Shown: positions 5,268 through 13,031, counted from the stretch's first letter. The stretch: 14,159 bases of DNA from Actinomycetota bacterium (GCA_030841195.1 JAVEDA010000353.1:1-14159); one strand, 5' to 3'. Notes: generated by a model not told the origin, from the letters alone. Translations and numbers: made by a program.

Positions 5268-6494
5268 GTGACGAGCTGGCGGCACCCGTTCGCCGGCCTG
5301 CCGCGCGAGGTCGCGGTGCTCACCGCGGTCGCCTTCGCGGTGGCGGTCGGGTTCGGGGTCGTGGCGCCGGCGATCCCCGTCTACGCCCGCGAGTTCGGCG
5401 TCGGCCGCACAGCGGCTGGGGCAGTCATCTCCGCCTTCGCGTTCATGAGGCTGGTCTCTGCCCTCGGCAGCGGCCGGCTGGTCAACCGGATCGGTGAGCG
5501 GCTGGTCCTCGCCCTGGGCATCGGGATCGTGGCCGTCAGCAGCGCGCTGGCGGGGCTGGCCCAGACGTACACCCAGCTGCTCGTGCTGCGCGGGGTCGGC
5601 GGCGTCGGGTCGGCGATGTTCACGGTGTCTGCCATCTCGCTGCTGCTCCGCGTGGTCGACTCCGACCAGCGCGGCCGGGCCACCGGCCTGTGGCAGTCGG
5701 GCTTCCTGATCGGGGCCATCGCCGGGCCGGCGATCGGTGGGCCGCTGACCGACATCTCGTTGCGCGCCCCGTTCTTCGTGTACGCCGTGACGCTGGCCGC
5801 CGCCGGTGCCATCGGGCTGGCCTTCCTCGGCCAAGCCCACCTGCACGACGTCGACGTCGACGAGAGGCCGACCGCCACCGTCACGCTGCCACAGGCACTG
5901 AGGGTGTCGGGCTACCGCGCGGCCCTGGTCACCAACCTGGGCAACGGCTGGGCCCTGTTCGGCGTACGCAGCTCGTTGATCCCGCTGTTCGTCACCGAAG
6001 GCATGGGCGCCTCGCCGACCTGGACCGGGGTGGGCTTCTTCGTCTCGGCCGCCGCGCAAGGCGGGCTGCTGCTCTGGGCCGGCGGGTTCGCCGACCGGGT
6101 CGGGCGCCGGCCGGCGATGCTGATCGGGTCCACGGTCGCCACCCTCTCGCTGGTCCTCGTCGCGGCCAGTAGCTCGTTGGGCGTGTACGTCGTCGCGATG
6201 GCGCTGTTCGGTGCCGGCTCGGCCTTCCTGTCGGTCGCACCGAGCGCGGTGGTGGGCGACGTCGCGTCCGGGCACGGCGGGACCGTGATCGCGGCCTTCC
6301 AGATGTCCTCCGACCTCGGCGCCGTGGCCGGCCCGTTGGTCGCCGGCCGCCTGGCCGACAACTACTCGTTCGGCGCGGCCTTCGGGGTCACGGCCGCCGT
6401 TCTGGCCACCGGACTGGTCACCACCTTCTTCTCGACCGAGACGCGACACCGGGCCGCGCCGCCGTCGCCGGAGCCGCACGTCCTGCCAGAGTAG
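5268..6494 (+). CDS. MFS transporter (12-TM drug/metabolite efflux type)
   Basis: The 408-residue protein shows twelve hydrophobic segments. The MFS loop signature occurs between TM2 and TM3 (GRLVNRIGERLVL), with its half-repeat equivalent between TM8 and TM9 (ADRVGRRPAML). A Gly-rich antiporter-like stretch follows in the fifth segment region (GFLIGAIAGPAIGGPL). This places it with proton-coupled exporters of the DHA1-like type; the substrate cannot be read. The GTG at 5268 is chosen because the protein reads straight into a typical N-terminal loop and TM1; there is no Shine-Dalgarno site, and a -10-like TAATAC lies 11 nt upstream, suggesting a very short or absent leader. The stop is 4 nt before the next start, so it is co-transcribed with the AI-2E and probably the LanC-like gene. 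Confidence 0.9.
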   Translation: MTSWRHPFAGLPREVAVLTAVAFAVAVGFGVVAPAIPVYAREFGVGRTAAGAVISAFAFMRLVSALGSGRLVNRIGERLVLALGIGIVAVSSALAGLAQTYTQLLVLRGVGGVGSAMFTVSAISLLLRVVDSDQRGRATGLWQSGFLIGAIAGPAIGGPLTDISLRAPFFVYAVTLAAAGAIGLAFLGQAHLHDVDVDERPTATVTLPQALRVSGYRAALVTNLGNGWALFGVRSSLIPLFVTEGMGASPTWTGVGFFVSAAAQGGLLLWAGGFADRVGRRPAMLIGSTVATLSLVLVAASSSLGVYVVAMALFGAGSAFLSVAPSAVVGDVASGHGGTVIAAFQMSSDLGAVAGPLVAGRLADNYSFGAAFGVTAAVLATGLVTTFFSTETRHRAAPPSPEPHVLPE

Positions 6495-6498
6495 GGAC

Positions 6499-7650
6499 AT
6501 GACCCGACGGCTCGCGGGCCATCGCCCCGGGCAGCACCAGCGGGGTTCCGCGCCACCGGTCAGCCGGTGGCCGCGGCAGGCGCCGCCGTGGCTCGGCCGG
6601 GCCACTCTCACGGTGACGCTGGTCGTCGTCGGAGTGCTGGTCGCGATCGATCTGATCGGCCAGCTGCGCGGACTGCTGATCCTGGTGCTGACGTCCTTCT
6701 TCATCGGCTGCGCGATGGAGCCGTCGGTCAACCGGCTGGCCGCCCGCGGCTGGCGCCGGAGCCGGGCGACCGGACTGGTCTTCCTGGGTCTGCTGGCGGT
6801 CGTCGCGGCGTTCGTCGCCATCATGGGGCGCCTCCTCGTCGGACAGGTGCGCGGTCTCGTCGAGGCACTACCGGGCTTCACCCGCGAGGCGGCGCATCAG
6901 GTCGACGACCACTTCGGCACGGACCTGTCCAGCAGCGGGGTCGTCGCCAAGCTCGGCGGCGCCAACGGCCCGATCGCGTCACTGGGCCAGCAGGTGGCGG
7001 GCAACGCCATCGGCGTCGGCGCCTCGGTGGTCGGCCTGCTGTTCCAGCTCCTCGCAGTCTCGCTCTTCACCTACTACTTCGCGGTCGACGGACCGCGGCT
7101 GCGGCGCTGGCTGTGCACCTTCCTGCCGCCGCGACGGCAGCGCGAGCGGCTGCGGCGGGCCGACCTCGCGGTCGACCGCACGGCCGCGTACCTCAACTAC
7201 CGGATGGCGCTCGCCGCCCTGTCGACCGTGTTCCACACAGCCGTGTTCGTCTCGCTCGGCCTGCCCAACGCGCTGGCGCTCGGCCTCTGGGTAGGCGTCA
7301 TCTCCCAGTTCGTGCCGACCGTCGGCACCTACATCGCCGCCGTCCTGCCGGTGCTCGTGTCGCTCACCGAGGGGCTTCGCACGGCGTTGCTCGTGCTGGC
7401 CGTCATCGTCGCCTACCAGCAGATCGAGAACTACGTTGTCTCGCCGCGACTGAGCCGCCGCACCATGCACATCCATCCGGCTGTCGGCTTCGGGTCGGTG
7501 ATCGCCGGTGCCGCGATCCTCGGGCCGGTGGGTGCGGTCCTCGCCCTGCCGATCGTCGCGATCATCCAGTCCTTCGCGGGCACCTACGTGCACCGGCACG
7601 AGCTGATCGCCGAGGCGGACGCGCTCGAGGCCCAGGTGGTCGCGCCGTAG
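6499..7650 (+). CDS. AI-2E family transporter (PerM/TqsA-like permease)
   Basis: The product has 383 residues with about seven to eight membrane segments in the AI-2E (DUF20) pattern: two N-terminal segments, a hydrophilic amphipathic middle (about residues 115-170), then a membrane block with the family signature (AVSLFTYYFAVDGPRLRRWL, and ISQFVPTVGTYIAAVLPV around residues 268-285) and a Gly-rich C-terminal hairpin (GSVIAGAAILGPVGAVLALP). E. coli TqsA exports autoinducer-2, but most actinobacterial members have no proven substrate and some relatives are Na+/H+ antiporters, so the name should not be read as function. The ATG at 6499 follows the MFS stop by 4 nt, with TAGGGA immediately upstream acting as a weak ribosome site; translational coupling is likely. 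Confidence 0.9.
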   Translation: MTRRLAGHRPGQHQRGSAPPVSRWPRQAPPWLGRATLTVTLVVVGVLVAIDLIGQLRGLLILVLTSFFIGCAMEPSVNRLAARGWRRSRATGLVFLGLLAVVAAFVAIMGRLLVGQVRGLVEALPGFTREAAHQVDDHFGTDLSSSGVVAKLGGANGPIASLGQQVAGNAIGVGASVVGLLFQLLAVSLFTYYFAVDGPRLRRWLCTFLPPRRQRERLRRADLAVDRTAAYLNYRMALAALSTVFHTAVFVSLGLPNALALGLWVGVISQFVPTVGTYIAAVLPVLVSLTEGLRTALLVLAVIVAYQQIENYVVSPRLSRRTMHIHPAVGFGSVIAGAAILGPVGAVLALPIVAIIQSFAGTYVHRHELIAEADALEAQVVAP

Positions 7651-7653
7651 CCT
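7648..7653 (+). promoter_or_regulatory. -10-like box (TAGCCT) directly ahead of the LanC-like gene
   Basis: TAGCCT includes the TAG stop of the preceding gene and ends 6 nt before the ATG at 7660. The same hexamer and spacing precede the GTG at 2988. There is no Shine-Dalgarno site here, so the LanC-like gene may be read both from the operon and from an internal leaderless promoter. Confidence 0.4.
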
Positions 7654-7659
7654 GGCCCG

Positions 7660-9006
7660 ATGGAAGCCGACTACCGGGACGTCGGAGAGGCGGCCTGGTC
7701 CTGGGTCCTGAGCCAGGTCCGGGGGGACCAAGGCCCCTGGCTGCCCGACACCGTGCTCGACGACCAACCCCCCTCGGGTCCGGCCGCCGATCGCGACTCG
7801 CTGTACGCGGGCATCGCCGGGCTGGCTCCGGTGCTGGCCGAGATCGCGCAGAGCCGCGCGCTCAGCGACACCGAGCAGTACCTGGCAGACGCTGTTGTCG
7901 CCAGGCTCGCCGCGCAGGCACGAACTCGGACCGAGGCCTCCTTGTACGACGGTCTCGCCGGCGACGCGACGGCACTGGCCATGCTGGCCCCGGGCACCGA
8001 GGCAGCCGCGTTGCAACGAGTAGCGAGCCTGATGACTCCGCCGGGGTGGCTCACGACGTTGGGCCAGGACGGGTCGGACGCGCCCCTCACCGACATCATC
8101 GCGGGCTCCGCCGGGATCGTCCTGACCGCGACCTGGGCGGGCGGCGAGCACGCCGACCAGATCGCCGCCGGTGGTGGCGAGGCCCTGCTGGCCGCGGCCG
8201 ACCGCACCGACGCCGGCCTCGACTGGGGGACAGTCCCCGGCGCTCCGTCCAGGGGGCCCAACTACTCGCACGGCACCGCGGGCATCGCGACCGCGCTCGC
8301 CATGGCCGGGGCCATGCTCGACCGCGCGGACTTCGTCGAGGCCGCGGTGCAGGGGGCGCAGCACCTGCTCGACGTGGGCTCGCTGGACGACGGCGGCTTC
8401 ATCGTCCCCCACACCATCCCGCCCACCACCAGCCGCGTGGTGGAGCCGGTGACCTACACCTGGTGCCACGGGCCGACCGGCACCTCCCAGCTGTTCGCGG
8501 CGCTGGCCCACGCCGACGTCACCGACGTGGCCGGCCTGGAGGTCACCGACCTGCGCCGACGGTGCCTGCACTCGGTCCTCACCTCGGGTGTGCCGCAGCG
8601 ACTGCGCCCAGGGTTCTGGGACAACGACGGCCGTTGCTGCGGAACGGCGGGCGTCGGGGACGTGCTGCTCGACGCCGCACAGGACTCGCCCGACCCGGGC
8701 GGGCGGGACATGCTGTTGGCCGCAGCCCGGACCATGGGCGACGCCCTGGTCGAGCGCGTCATCCGCGACGAGGACGGTGCCCGGTGGCGGTTCATCGAGC
8801 ACCGTCAGGACCCGCCGCTGCTGCCACCCGGGACCTCGTGGATGCAAGGGGCCGCCGGCATCGCCGCCTTCCTGCTCCGGCTGGCCCGGGTCCTCGAGGA
8901 CGGGCCGGACGCACCGGTGGTCGACCGACCGGACCAGTGGTGGGCTGTTCCGGCCCGCCTGCGCACCGTGCGGCCGCCGTCAGCCGTGCCGGAGCAGGGC
9001 TCCTGA
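7660..9006 (+). CDS. LanC-like protein with a CCG zinc motif
   Basis: The 448-residue protein carries seven Gly-x-x-Gly turns at regular spacing (LYAGIAG, LYDGLAG, IIAGSAG, YSHGTAG, WCHGPTG, CCGTAG, WMQGAAG), the hallmark of the LanC alpha/alpha toroid. H204 in YSHG corresponds to the catalytic acid/base histidine of NisC. Zinc ligands are expected at C269 (WCHG) and C326-C327 (CCG), whereas the family norm is Cys, Cys, His (CHG). LanC enzymes add Cys thiols to dehydrated Ser/Thr to form lanthionine; eukaryotic and orphan LanC-like proteins act on other electrophilic peptides or have unknown roles. No dehydratase, leader peptide or protease gene is visible, so lanthipeptide synthesis here is unsupported. 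It sits 9 nt after the AI-2E gene and overlaps glmL tail to tail by 27 bp. Confidence 0.88.
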   Translation: MEADYRDVGEAAWSWVLSQVRGDQGPWLPDTVLDDQPPSGPAADRDSLYAGIAGLAPVLAEIAQSRALSDTEQYLADAVVARLAAQARTRTEASLYDGLAGDATALAMLAPGTEAAALQRVASLMTPPGWLTTLGQDGSDAPLTDIIAGSAGIVLTATWAGGEHADQIAAGGGEALLAAADRTDAGLDWGTVPGAPSRGPNYSHGTAGIATALAMAGAMLDRADFVEAAVQGAQHLLDVGSLDDGGFIVPHTIPPTTSRVVEPVTYTWCHGPTGTSQLFAALAHADVTDVAGLEVTDLRRRCLHSVLTSGVPQRLRPGFWDNDGRCCGTAGVGDVLLDAAQDSPDPGGRDMLLAAARTMGDALVERVIRDEDGARWRFIEHRQDPPLLPPGTSWMQGAAGIAAFLLRLARVLEDGPDAPVVDRPDQWWAVPARLRTVRPPSAVPEQGS

Positions 9007-10329
9007 CAGCAGGGCTGCGCCGACCTCGGGGTGGTCGTCGGCGAGCAGCCCGGCGGCCGCCAGCACGTATCGGGTGTCCACCACTGCCCGCGCCGCCTCC
9101 GGGACGGCCCAGCCGCCGCCGAGGTCGCCGGTGGCGGGCGCCAGGGCGGTAGCCGCCCGGGCCGGGGTGGCATGCCGGAGCACCCCGCCGGAGCCGACCA
9201 CGAGTGCCACCTCGCGCAGGTCCTTCCCGCCGCGCGCATGCCGCCGCAGTGCCACGGTGAGCGCGAGCCCGGCCAGCCGGGCGTCGTCGTCGCGACCCTG
9301 GTCGTCGACGGGCAGGTACGCCGGGTCCGCGGCCCGCGCCTTGGCCGCCATACGCAACGACGTCTCCTCGGTCGCCCCGACGAGCCGCTCGGCCACCGCC
9401 GCGGCCACCACACCCTCGGCGTTCCAGCGCACCCCGAGGTCGCCCTCGACGGTGCGACTGCGCCACATCACCTCGACGACCTCCTTGCGCAGGACGGCGT
9501 CCTCCCCCTGCGGGGTCACGACCGAGTAGACGTCGGTGGTCGCCCCTCCGACGTCGACCACGAGGACGTCGCCGGCGCCGTCGGTCTCGCCGAAGCCGTC
9601 GGCCAGCAGCTCGACACCCGCAAGCACCGCGTCCGGAGTGGCCGCGCGGACCATGGCCGGGAAGTCGGCTCGCCGGGACAGGCCCTTGCCACCGATGACG
9701 TGCCGGATGAAGACCTCGCGGATCGCCAGCCGCGCCGGCACCGGGTCCAGCCGGCCTATCTCCGGGAGCACGTTGGCGGTCGCCGTGACTGGTACGCCGG
9801 CTGCAGTCAGTGCCGCAGCCACGTCGTCGCGCGCGTCGAGATTCCCGGCCAGCACCACGGGCACCGTGAGGCGGCGCGCCGCCATCACTCCGGCGTTGTG
9901 CCTCAAGATCTCGGCGTTGCCGCCGTCGGTGCCGCCGACCAGCAGCACGACGTCGGGGCGGGCGACGAGCAATGCATCGAGGTCGTCGTCGCCCATCGGC
10001 CCGGCCGCGACGTGCACCACCCGGGCCCCGGCCGAGAGACCCACCCGGTGGCCGGCCTCGGCCGTCACGACCCGTTCGTAGCCGACCACCGCGAGCCGGA
10101 GCCCGCCGCCGGCACTCGAGCAGGCAAGCGTCGTCGCCGACTGGGCCGTCAGCTCGGCCCGGACCGCGTCGACGCCGTCCATCACGTCGGAGCCCAGAGT
10201 GGTGGCGTGGGTGGCGGTGCCGAGCAGCGCACCGTCGGCGAGGTCGACGAGCGCGGCCTTCGTGAACGTGGAGCCGACGTCGACACAGACCGCCTGGCCG
10301 CGGCCGGCCACCCGGCGGCGGGTCGTCAC
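8980..10329 (-). CDS. glmL: GlmL/MutL-family ATPase (glutamate/ornithine mutase accessory protein)
   Basis: The GTG at 10329 lies one nucleotide after the metB stop; a longer frame running back into metB is coding shadow. The 449-residue product has the actin/Hsp70-like ATPase motifs of the GlmL family: phosphate 1 (VCVDVGSTFTKAALVD, residues 14-29), phosphate 2 (VVDVGGATTD, residues 257-266) and an adenosine loop (VGSGG, residues 378-382). NAEILRHNAG at 138-147 is also typical. GlmL/MutL proteins accompany adenosylcobalamin-dependent glutamate mutase or ornithine aminomutase and are thought to help assemble or reactivate them. No mutase subunit gene (glmS, glmE, oraS, oraE) is in the window, so the partner is elsewhere or the role differs. 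Translational coupling to metB is likely. Confidence 0.85.
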   Translation of the reverse strand: MTTRRRVAGRGQAVCVDVGSTFTKAALVDLADGALLGTATHATTLGSDVMDGVDAVRAELTAQSATTLACSSAGGGLRLAVVGYERVVTAEAGHRVGLSAGARVVHVAAGPMGDDDLDALLVARPDVVLLVGGTDGGNAEILRHNAGVMAARRLTVPVVLAGNLDARDDVAAALTAAGVPVTATANVLPEIGRLDPVPARLAIREVFIRHVIGGKGLSRRADFPAMVRAATPDAVLAGVELLADGFGETDGAGDVLVVDVGGATTDVYSVVTPQGEDAVLRKEVVEVMWRSRTVEGDLGVRWNAEGVVAAAVAERLVGATEETSLRMAAKARAADPAYLPVDDQGRDDDARLAGLALTVALRRHARGGKDLREVALVVGSGGVLRHATPARAATALAPATGDLGGGWAVPEAARAVVDTRYVLAAAGLLADDHPEVGAALLSGALLRHG

Positions 10330-10330
10330 G

Positions 10331-11467
10331 TCAGGCGAGCGCGCGGGTGAGGTCCTCGACCAGGTCCTCGACGGCCTCGATGCCGACGGAGAGCCGGACC
10401 AGGTCGCCGGGCACCTCGAGCGGCGAGCCGGCGACCGAGGCATGCGTCATCCGGCCGGGGTGCTCGATCAGCGACTCGACGCCGCCGAGCGACTCGCCGA
10501 GGATGAACACCTCGGTGCGGTCGCAGAGCGCGACTGCCTCCTCCTCGCCGCCGGCGACGCGGAACGACACCATCCCGCCGAACGCCTTCATCTGCTTGGC
10601 CGCGATCTCGTGGCCGGGGTGCTCGGGCAGCCCGGGGTAGAACACCTCGGTGACCTTCGGGTGTGACGTCAACAGCTCGGCCACTCGGGAGGCGTTGGCA
10701 CAGTGCCGGTCCATCCGGACGCCCAGCGTCTTGATGCCACGCAGGACCAGCCACGAGTCGAACGGCCCGGCCACCGCACCCATCGCGTTCTGGTGATAGG
10801 CCACGGTCTCAGCCAGCTCGTCGTCGGCCAGAACGAGCGCGCCACCGATGACGTCGGAGTGGCCACCCATGTACTTCGTGGTGGAGTGCACGACGACGTC
10901 GGCGCCGAGGGCCAGCGGCTGCTGCAGGTACGGCGAGGCGAACGTGTTGTCGACGACCAGCAAGGCGCCCGCGTCGTGGGCCACCTCGGCCAGCGCCGCG
11001 ATGTCCGCGATGGCGAGCAACGGGTTGGTCGGGGTCTCGACCCACACGACCTTGGTCTCACCCGGCCGGATCGCGGCCCGCACCGCGTCGGCGTCGTGAC
11101 CCTTGGCGGGGGTGTGCGCGAGCCCCCAGGCGTCCTGCACCTTGGCGAACAGCCGGTAGCTGCCGCCGTAGGCGTCACCGGGGATCACCGCGTGGTCCCC
11201 CGGCCGACAGATCGCGCGCAGCAGCGTGTCCTCGGCCGCCAGGCCGGACGCGAAGGCCAGCCCGCGGCGGCCACCCTCGATCGCCGCCAGGCACTCCTCG
11301 AGAGCGGTGCGGGTGGGGTTGGCGCTGCGGCTGTACTCGTATCCGCCGCGAAGCCCGCCTACCCCGTCCTGCTTGTAGGTCGAGGTCTGGTAGATCGGCG
11401 GCACGACCGCCCCGGTCAGCGGGTCGGGCTCCTGGCCGGCGTGGATCGCGAGAGTCTCGAAGTGCAT
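10331..11467 (-). CDS. metB: Cystathionine gamma-synthase (PLP-dependent Cys/Met metabolism enzyme)
   Basis: The 378-residue protein is a full-length member of the Cys/Met PLP family: YEYSRSANPTR (residues 43-53), SGLAAEDTL, GDAYGGSYRLF, ETPTNPLL (144-151) and VVDNTFASPY. The PLP lysine is K198 in HSTTKYMGGHSD, and the C-terminus has GESLGGVESLIEHP. MetB joins O-activated homoserine with cysteine to give cystathionine for methionine synthesis; close relatives (MetC, cystathionine gamma-lyase, MetZ) cannot be excluded, though length and sequence favour MetB. I chose ATG 11467 because HFETLAIHAGQ is the usual family start and a TACGCT -10 box ends 7 nt before it; a GTG at 11500 would add 11 residues across that box. 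It diverges from the GNAT gene. Confidence 0.92.
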   Translation of the reverse strand: MHFETLAIHAGQEPDPLTGAVVPPIYQTSTYKQDGVGGLRGGYEYSRSANPTRTALEECLAAIEGGRRGLAFASGLAAEDTLLRAICRPGDHAVIPGDAYGGSYRLFAKVQDAWGLAHTPAKGHDADAVRAAIRPGETKVVWVETPTNPLLAIADIAALAEVAHDAGALLVVDNTFASPYLQQPLALGADVVVHSTTKYMGGHSDVIGGALVLADDELAETVAYHQNAMGAVAGPFDSWLVLRGIKTLGVRMDRHCANASRVAELLTSHPKVTEVFYPGLPEHPGHEIAAKQMKAFGGMVSFRVAGGEEEAVALCDRTEVFILGESLGGVESLIEHPGRMTHASVAGSPLEVPGDLVRLSVGIEAVEDLVEDLTRALA

Positions 11468-11474
11468 GCCGGAC

Positions 11475-11480
11475 AGCGTA
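11475..11480 (-). promoter_or_regulatory. -10 box (TACGCT) of a probable leaderless metB promoter
   Basis: Read on the minus strand, TACGCT fits TANNNT and ends 7 nt before the ATG at 11467; no Shine-Dalgarno site is present. This supports the shorter metB start. Confidence 0.5.
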
Positions 11481-11510
11481 TTGCCGATGCGTCCTGTCAC
11501 CGGCCCCGGC

Positions 11511-11516
11511 TAGGTT
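11511..11516 (+). promoter_or_regulatory. -10 box (TAGGTT) of a probable leaderless GNAT promoter
   Basis: TAGGTT ends 8 nt before the GTG at 11525 and no Shine-Dalgarno site intervenes. With the metB box, the 57-nt gap 11468-11524 holds two back-to-back leaderless promoters. Confidence 0.5.
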
Positions 11517-11524
11517 CGGGCACC

Positions 11525-12094
11525 GTGCTCGAACCGGACTATCCCCTGCGGACCCCGCGACTCGACCTGCGTCCCTACGAGTCGAGCGACCTGGACCACC
11601 TGCGCGCCATGTACGCGCGGGAGGACGTGAACCGCTATCTGTACACGGAGCCGATGGGCGAGGACGAGCTGCTGGCCTCCCTGGAGAAGAAGGTCGGCCG
11701 GCGCGCGTGGACGGGCGAGGGCACCGGCCTCAACCTGCTCGGCGTGCAGCGCGAGACCGGTGACGTCGTGGGCGACGTCGCCTTCTGGCTTGTCAGCGAG
11801 GAGCACCGCACCGGCGAGGTGGGGTTCGTGCTCAAGCCGGAGTTCACCGGACGCGGCTACGCCACCGAGATGGCCGCGGAGATGCTCCGGGTCGGGTTCG
11901 ACGAGCTCGGCCTGCACCGGGTCGTCGGCCGGCTGGACGCGCGCAACGCCGGGTCCGCGGCGGTGCTCGAGCGGCTCGGCATGCGGCGCGAGGCGCTGCT
12001 GGTCGACAACGAGTGGGTCAAGGGCGAGTGGACCAGCGAGCTCGCCTACGCGCTGCTCGCCGACGAGTGGGACGATGCCCGCCATGACCTCTGA
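11525..12094 (+). CDS. GNAT family N-acetyltransferase (RimJ/RimL-like)
   Basis: The 189-residue protein opens with the RimJ/RimL-type start (LRTPRLDLRPYESSDLDHLRAMY). It carries the acetyl-CoA pyrophosphate-binding loop FTGRGYATEM (R110, G111, A113) followed by the helix AAEMLRVGFDELGLHRV, and ends with the family's NAGSAAVLERLGMRREALL segment and strands. It should transfer acetyl from acetyl-CoA to an amine, such as a protein N-terminus or small molecule; the acceptor cannot be read. A much longer open frame exists upstream, but that part is antisense to metB; GTG 11525 fits both the family start and the -10 box 8 nt upstream. Its stop overlaps the start of the next gene by 11 nt. Confidence 0.9.
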   Translation: MLEPDYPLRTPRLDLRPYESSDLDHLRAMYAREDVNRYLYTEPMGEDELLASLEKKVGRRAWTGEGTGLNLLGVQRETGDVVGDVAFWLVSEEHRTGEVGFVLKPEFTGRGYATEMAAEMLRVGFDELGLHRVVGRLDARNAGSAAVLERLGMRREALLVDNEWVKGEWTSELAYALLADEWDDARHDL

Positions 12095-12935
12095 CACCTT
12101 CGGAGTCCGCTCGATGTCCGCCGACCTGCGCCGGGTGCTGGTTGTGCGGCCCACCACGACCGGCGACTTCGCCGGCGCCGGGTGGCGCACACCCGACGGC
12201 GGCGCGCTGCTGCGCGAGCACGCGGCGTTCGTCGAGGTGCTCGACGGGCTGGGTGTCGAGGTCGTCGTGGCGGACGCCCCGGAGGGAATGGTCGACGCGT
12301 GCTTCGCGTACGACCCGGTCTTCGTGACCGGGGCGGGGGCTATCGAGCTGCGGATGGTCAAGCCCGCCCGCCGGGACGAGCCGGCGTTCCTCGCAGCAGA
12401 GGTGGAGAAGGCGGGCGTCCCCGTGATCGGGCGGCTCACCGGCACGGCCACCGCCGACGGTGGCGACATGTGCTGGCTGGACGAGTCGACCCTGGCGGTC
12501 GGCCGCAGCTATCGCACCAACCGGGCAGCGCACGACCAGCTTGCGGAGATCCTCGGCCATGAGGGCGTGACCGTGGAACGCGCCGACCTGCCCCATCACC
12601 TGGGCGCCGCGCATGTGATGCACCTGATGTCCGTGGTGTCCCCGGTGGCGGCCGACCTGGCGGTGGTGTTCGAGCCGCTCGCTCCGGTGCCACTGCTCGA
12701 GCTGCTTGCCGAGCGGGGCTACCGCATCGTGGCGGCCGACCCGGACGAGCTGGACGACCAGGGCTGCAACGTGCTCGCCGTACGCCCCGGCGTCGTGGTG
12801 ATGGCCGACGCCGCACCGCGCACCCGCGCCGCACTCGAGGCCGCGGGGGTCGAGGTGCACACCTACCCGGCGGCCGAGGTGAACAAAGGGGACGGCGGCC
12901 CCACCTGCCTCACCCGTCCCCTGCTGCGCGGCTGA
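12084..12935 (+). CDS. Dimethylargininase / DDAH-type amidinohydrolase
   Basis: The 283-residue protein has the guanidino-group-modifying enzyme pattern. It starts with FGVRSMSADLRRVLVVRP, the usual strand of arginine deiminase/DDAH relatives. It continues with FAYDPVF (D77), DGGDM (residues 125-129), the SYRTN motif (142-146, compare SKRTN in human DDAH1), HHLGAAHVMHLMSVVS with catalytic His about H180, QGCNVLAV, and the nucleophile C275 in GGPTCLTRPL near the C-terminus. DDAH hydrolyses N-omega-dimethylarginine to citrulline and dimethylamine; arginine or another guanidine substrate is possible. Start candidates are ATG 12075, 12084 and 12114; the last has GGAG upstream but would cut the conserved FGVRS segment, so I prefer 12084. 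The overlap with the GNAT gene implies translational coupling. Confidence 0.88.
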   Translation: MTSDTFGVRSMSADLRRVLVVRPTTTGDFAGAGWRTPDGGALLREHAAFVEVLDGLGVEVVVADAPEGMVDACFAYDPVFVTGAGAIELRMVKPARRDEPAFLAAEVEKAGVPVIGRLTGTATADGGDMCWLDESTLAVGRSYRTNRAAHDQLAEILGHEGVTVERADLPHHLGAAHVMHLMSVVSPVAADLAVVFEPLAPVPLLELLAERGYRIVAADPDELDDQGCNVLAVRPGVVVMADAAPRTRAALEAAGVEVHTYPAAEVNKGDGGPTCLTRPLLRG

Positions 12936-13031
12936 CCGGACAGGCCTTAGGTCCCGACCAGGCGGAGTCCAGCGACCCTGCCGCGCGCCGACCCGGACCG
13001 CCAGCCTGGATGGCGAGAGGCGGTGCACCAC

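Noticed and set aside
5259..6881. 540-codon minus-strand frame
   Set aside because: Antisense to the MFS gene, which has 12 membrane segments and family motifs.
6567..9152. 861-codon open frame on the plus strand
   Set aside because: A shifted frame of the AI-2E and LanC-like genes; the translation is Arg/Gly/Ala-rich without domains.
10703..11524. N-terminal extension of the GNAT gene and of glmL into metB
   Set aside because: The extra residues are metB read in another frame; family-typical starts lie at 11525 and 10329.
12936..13031. Terminator after the DDAH-type gene
   Set aside because: Only 4-bp stems (for example around 12948-12963) were found, too weak to call.
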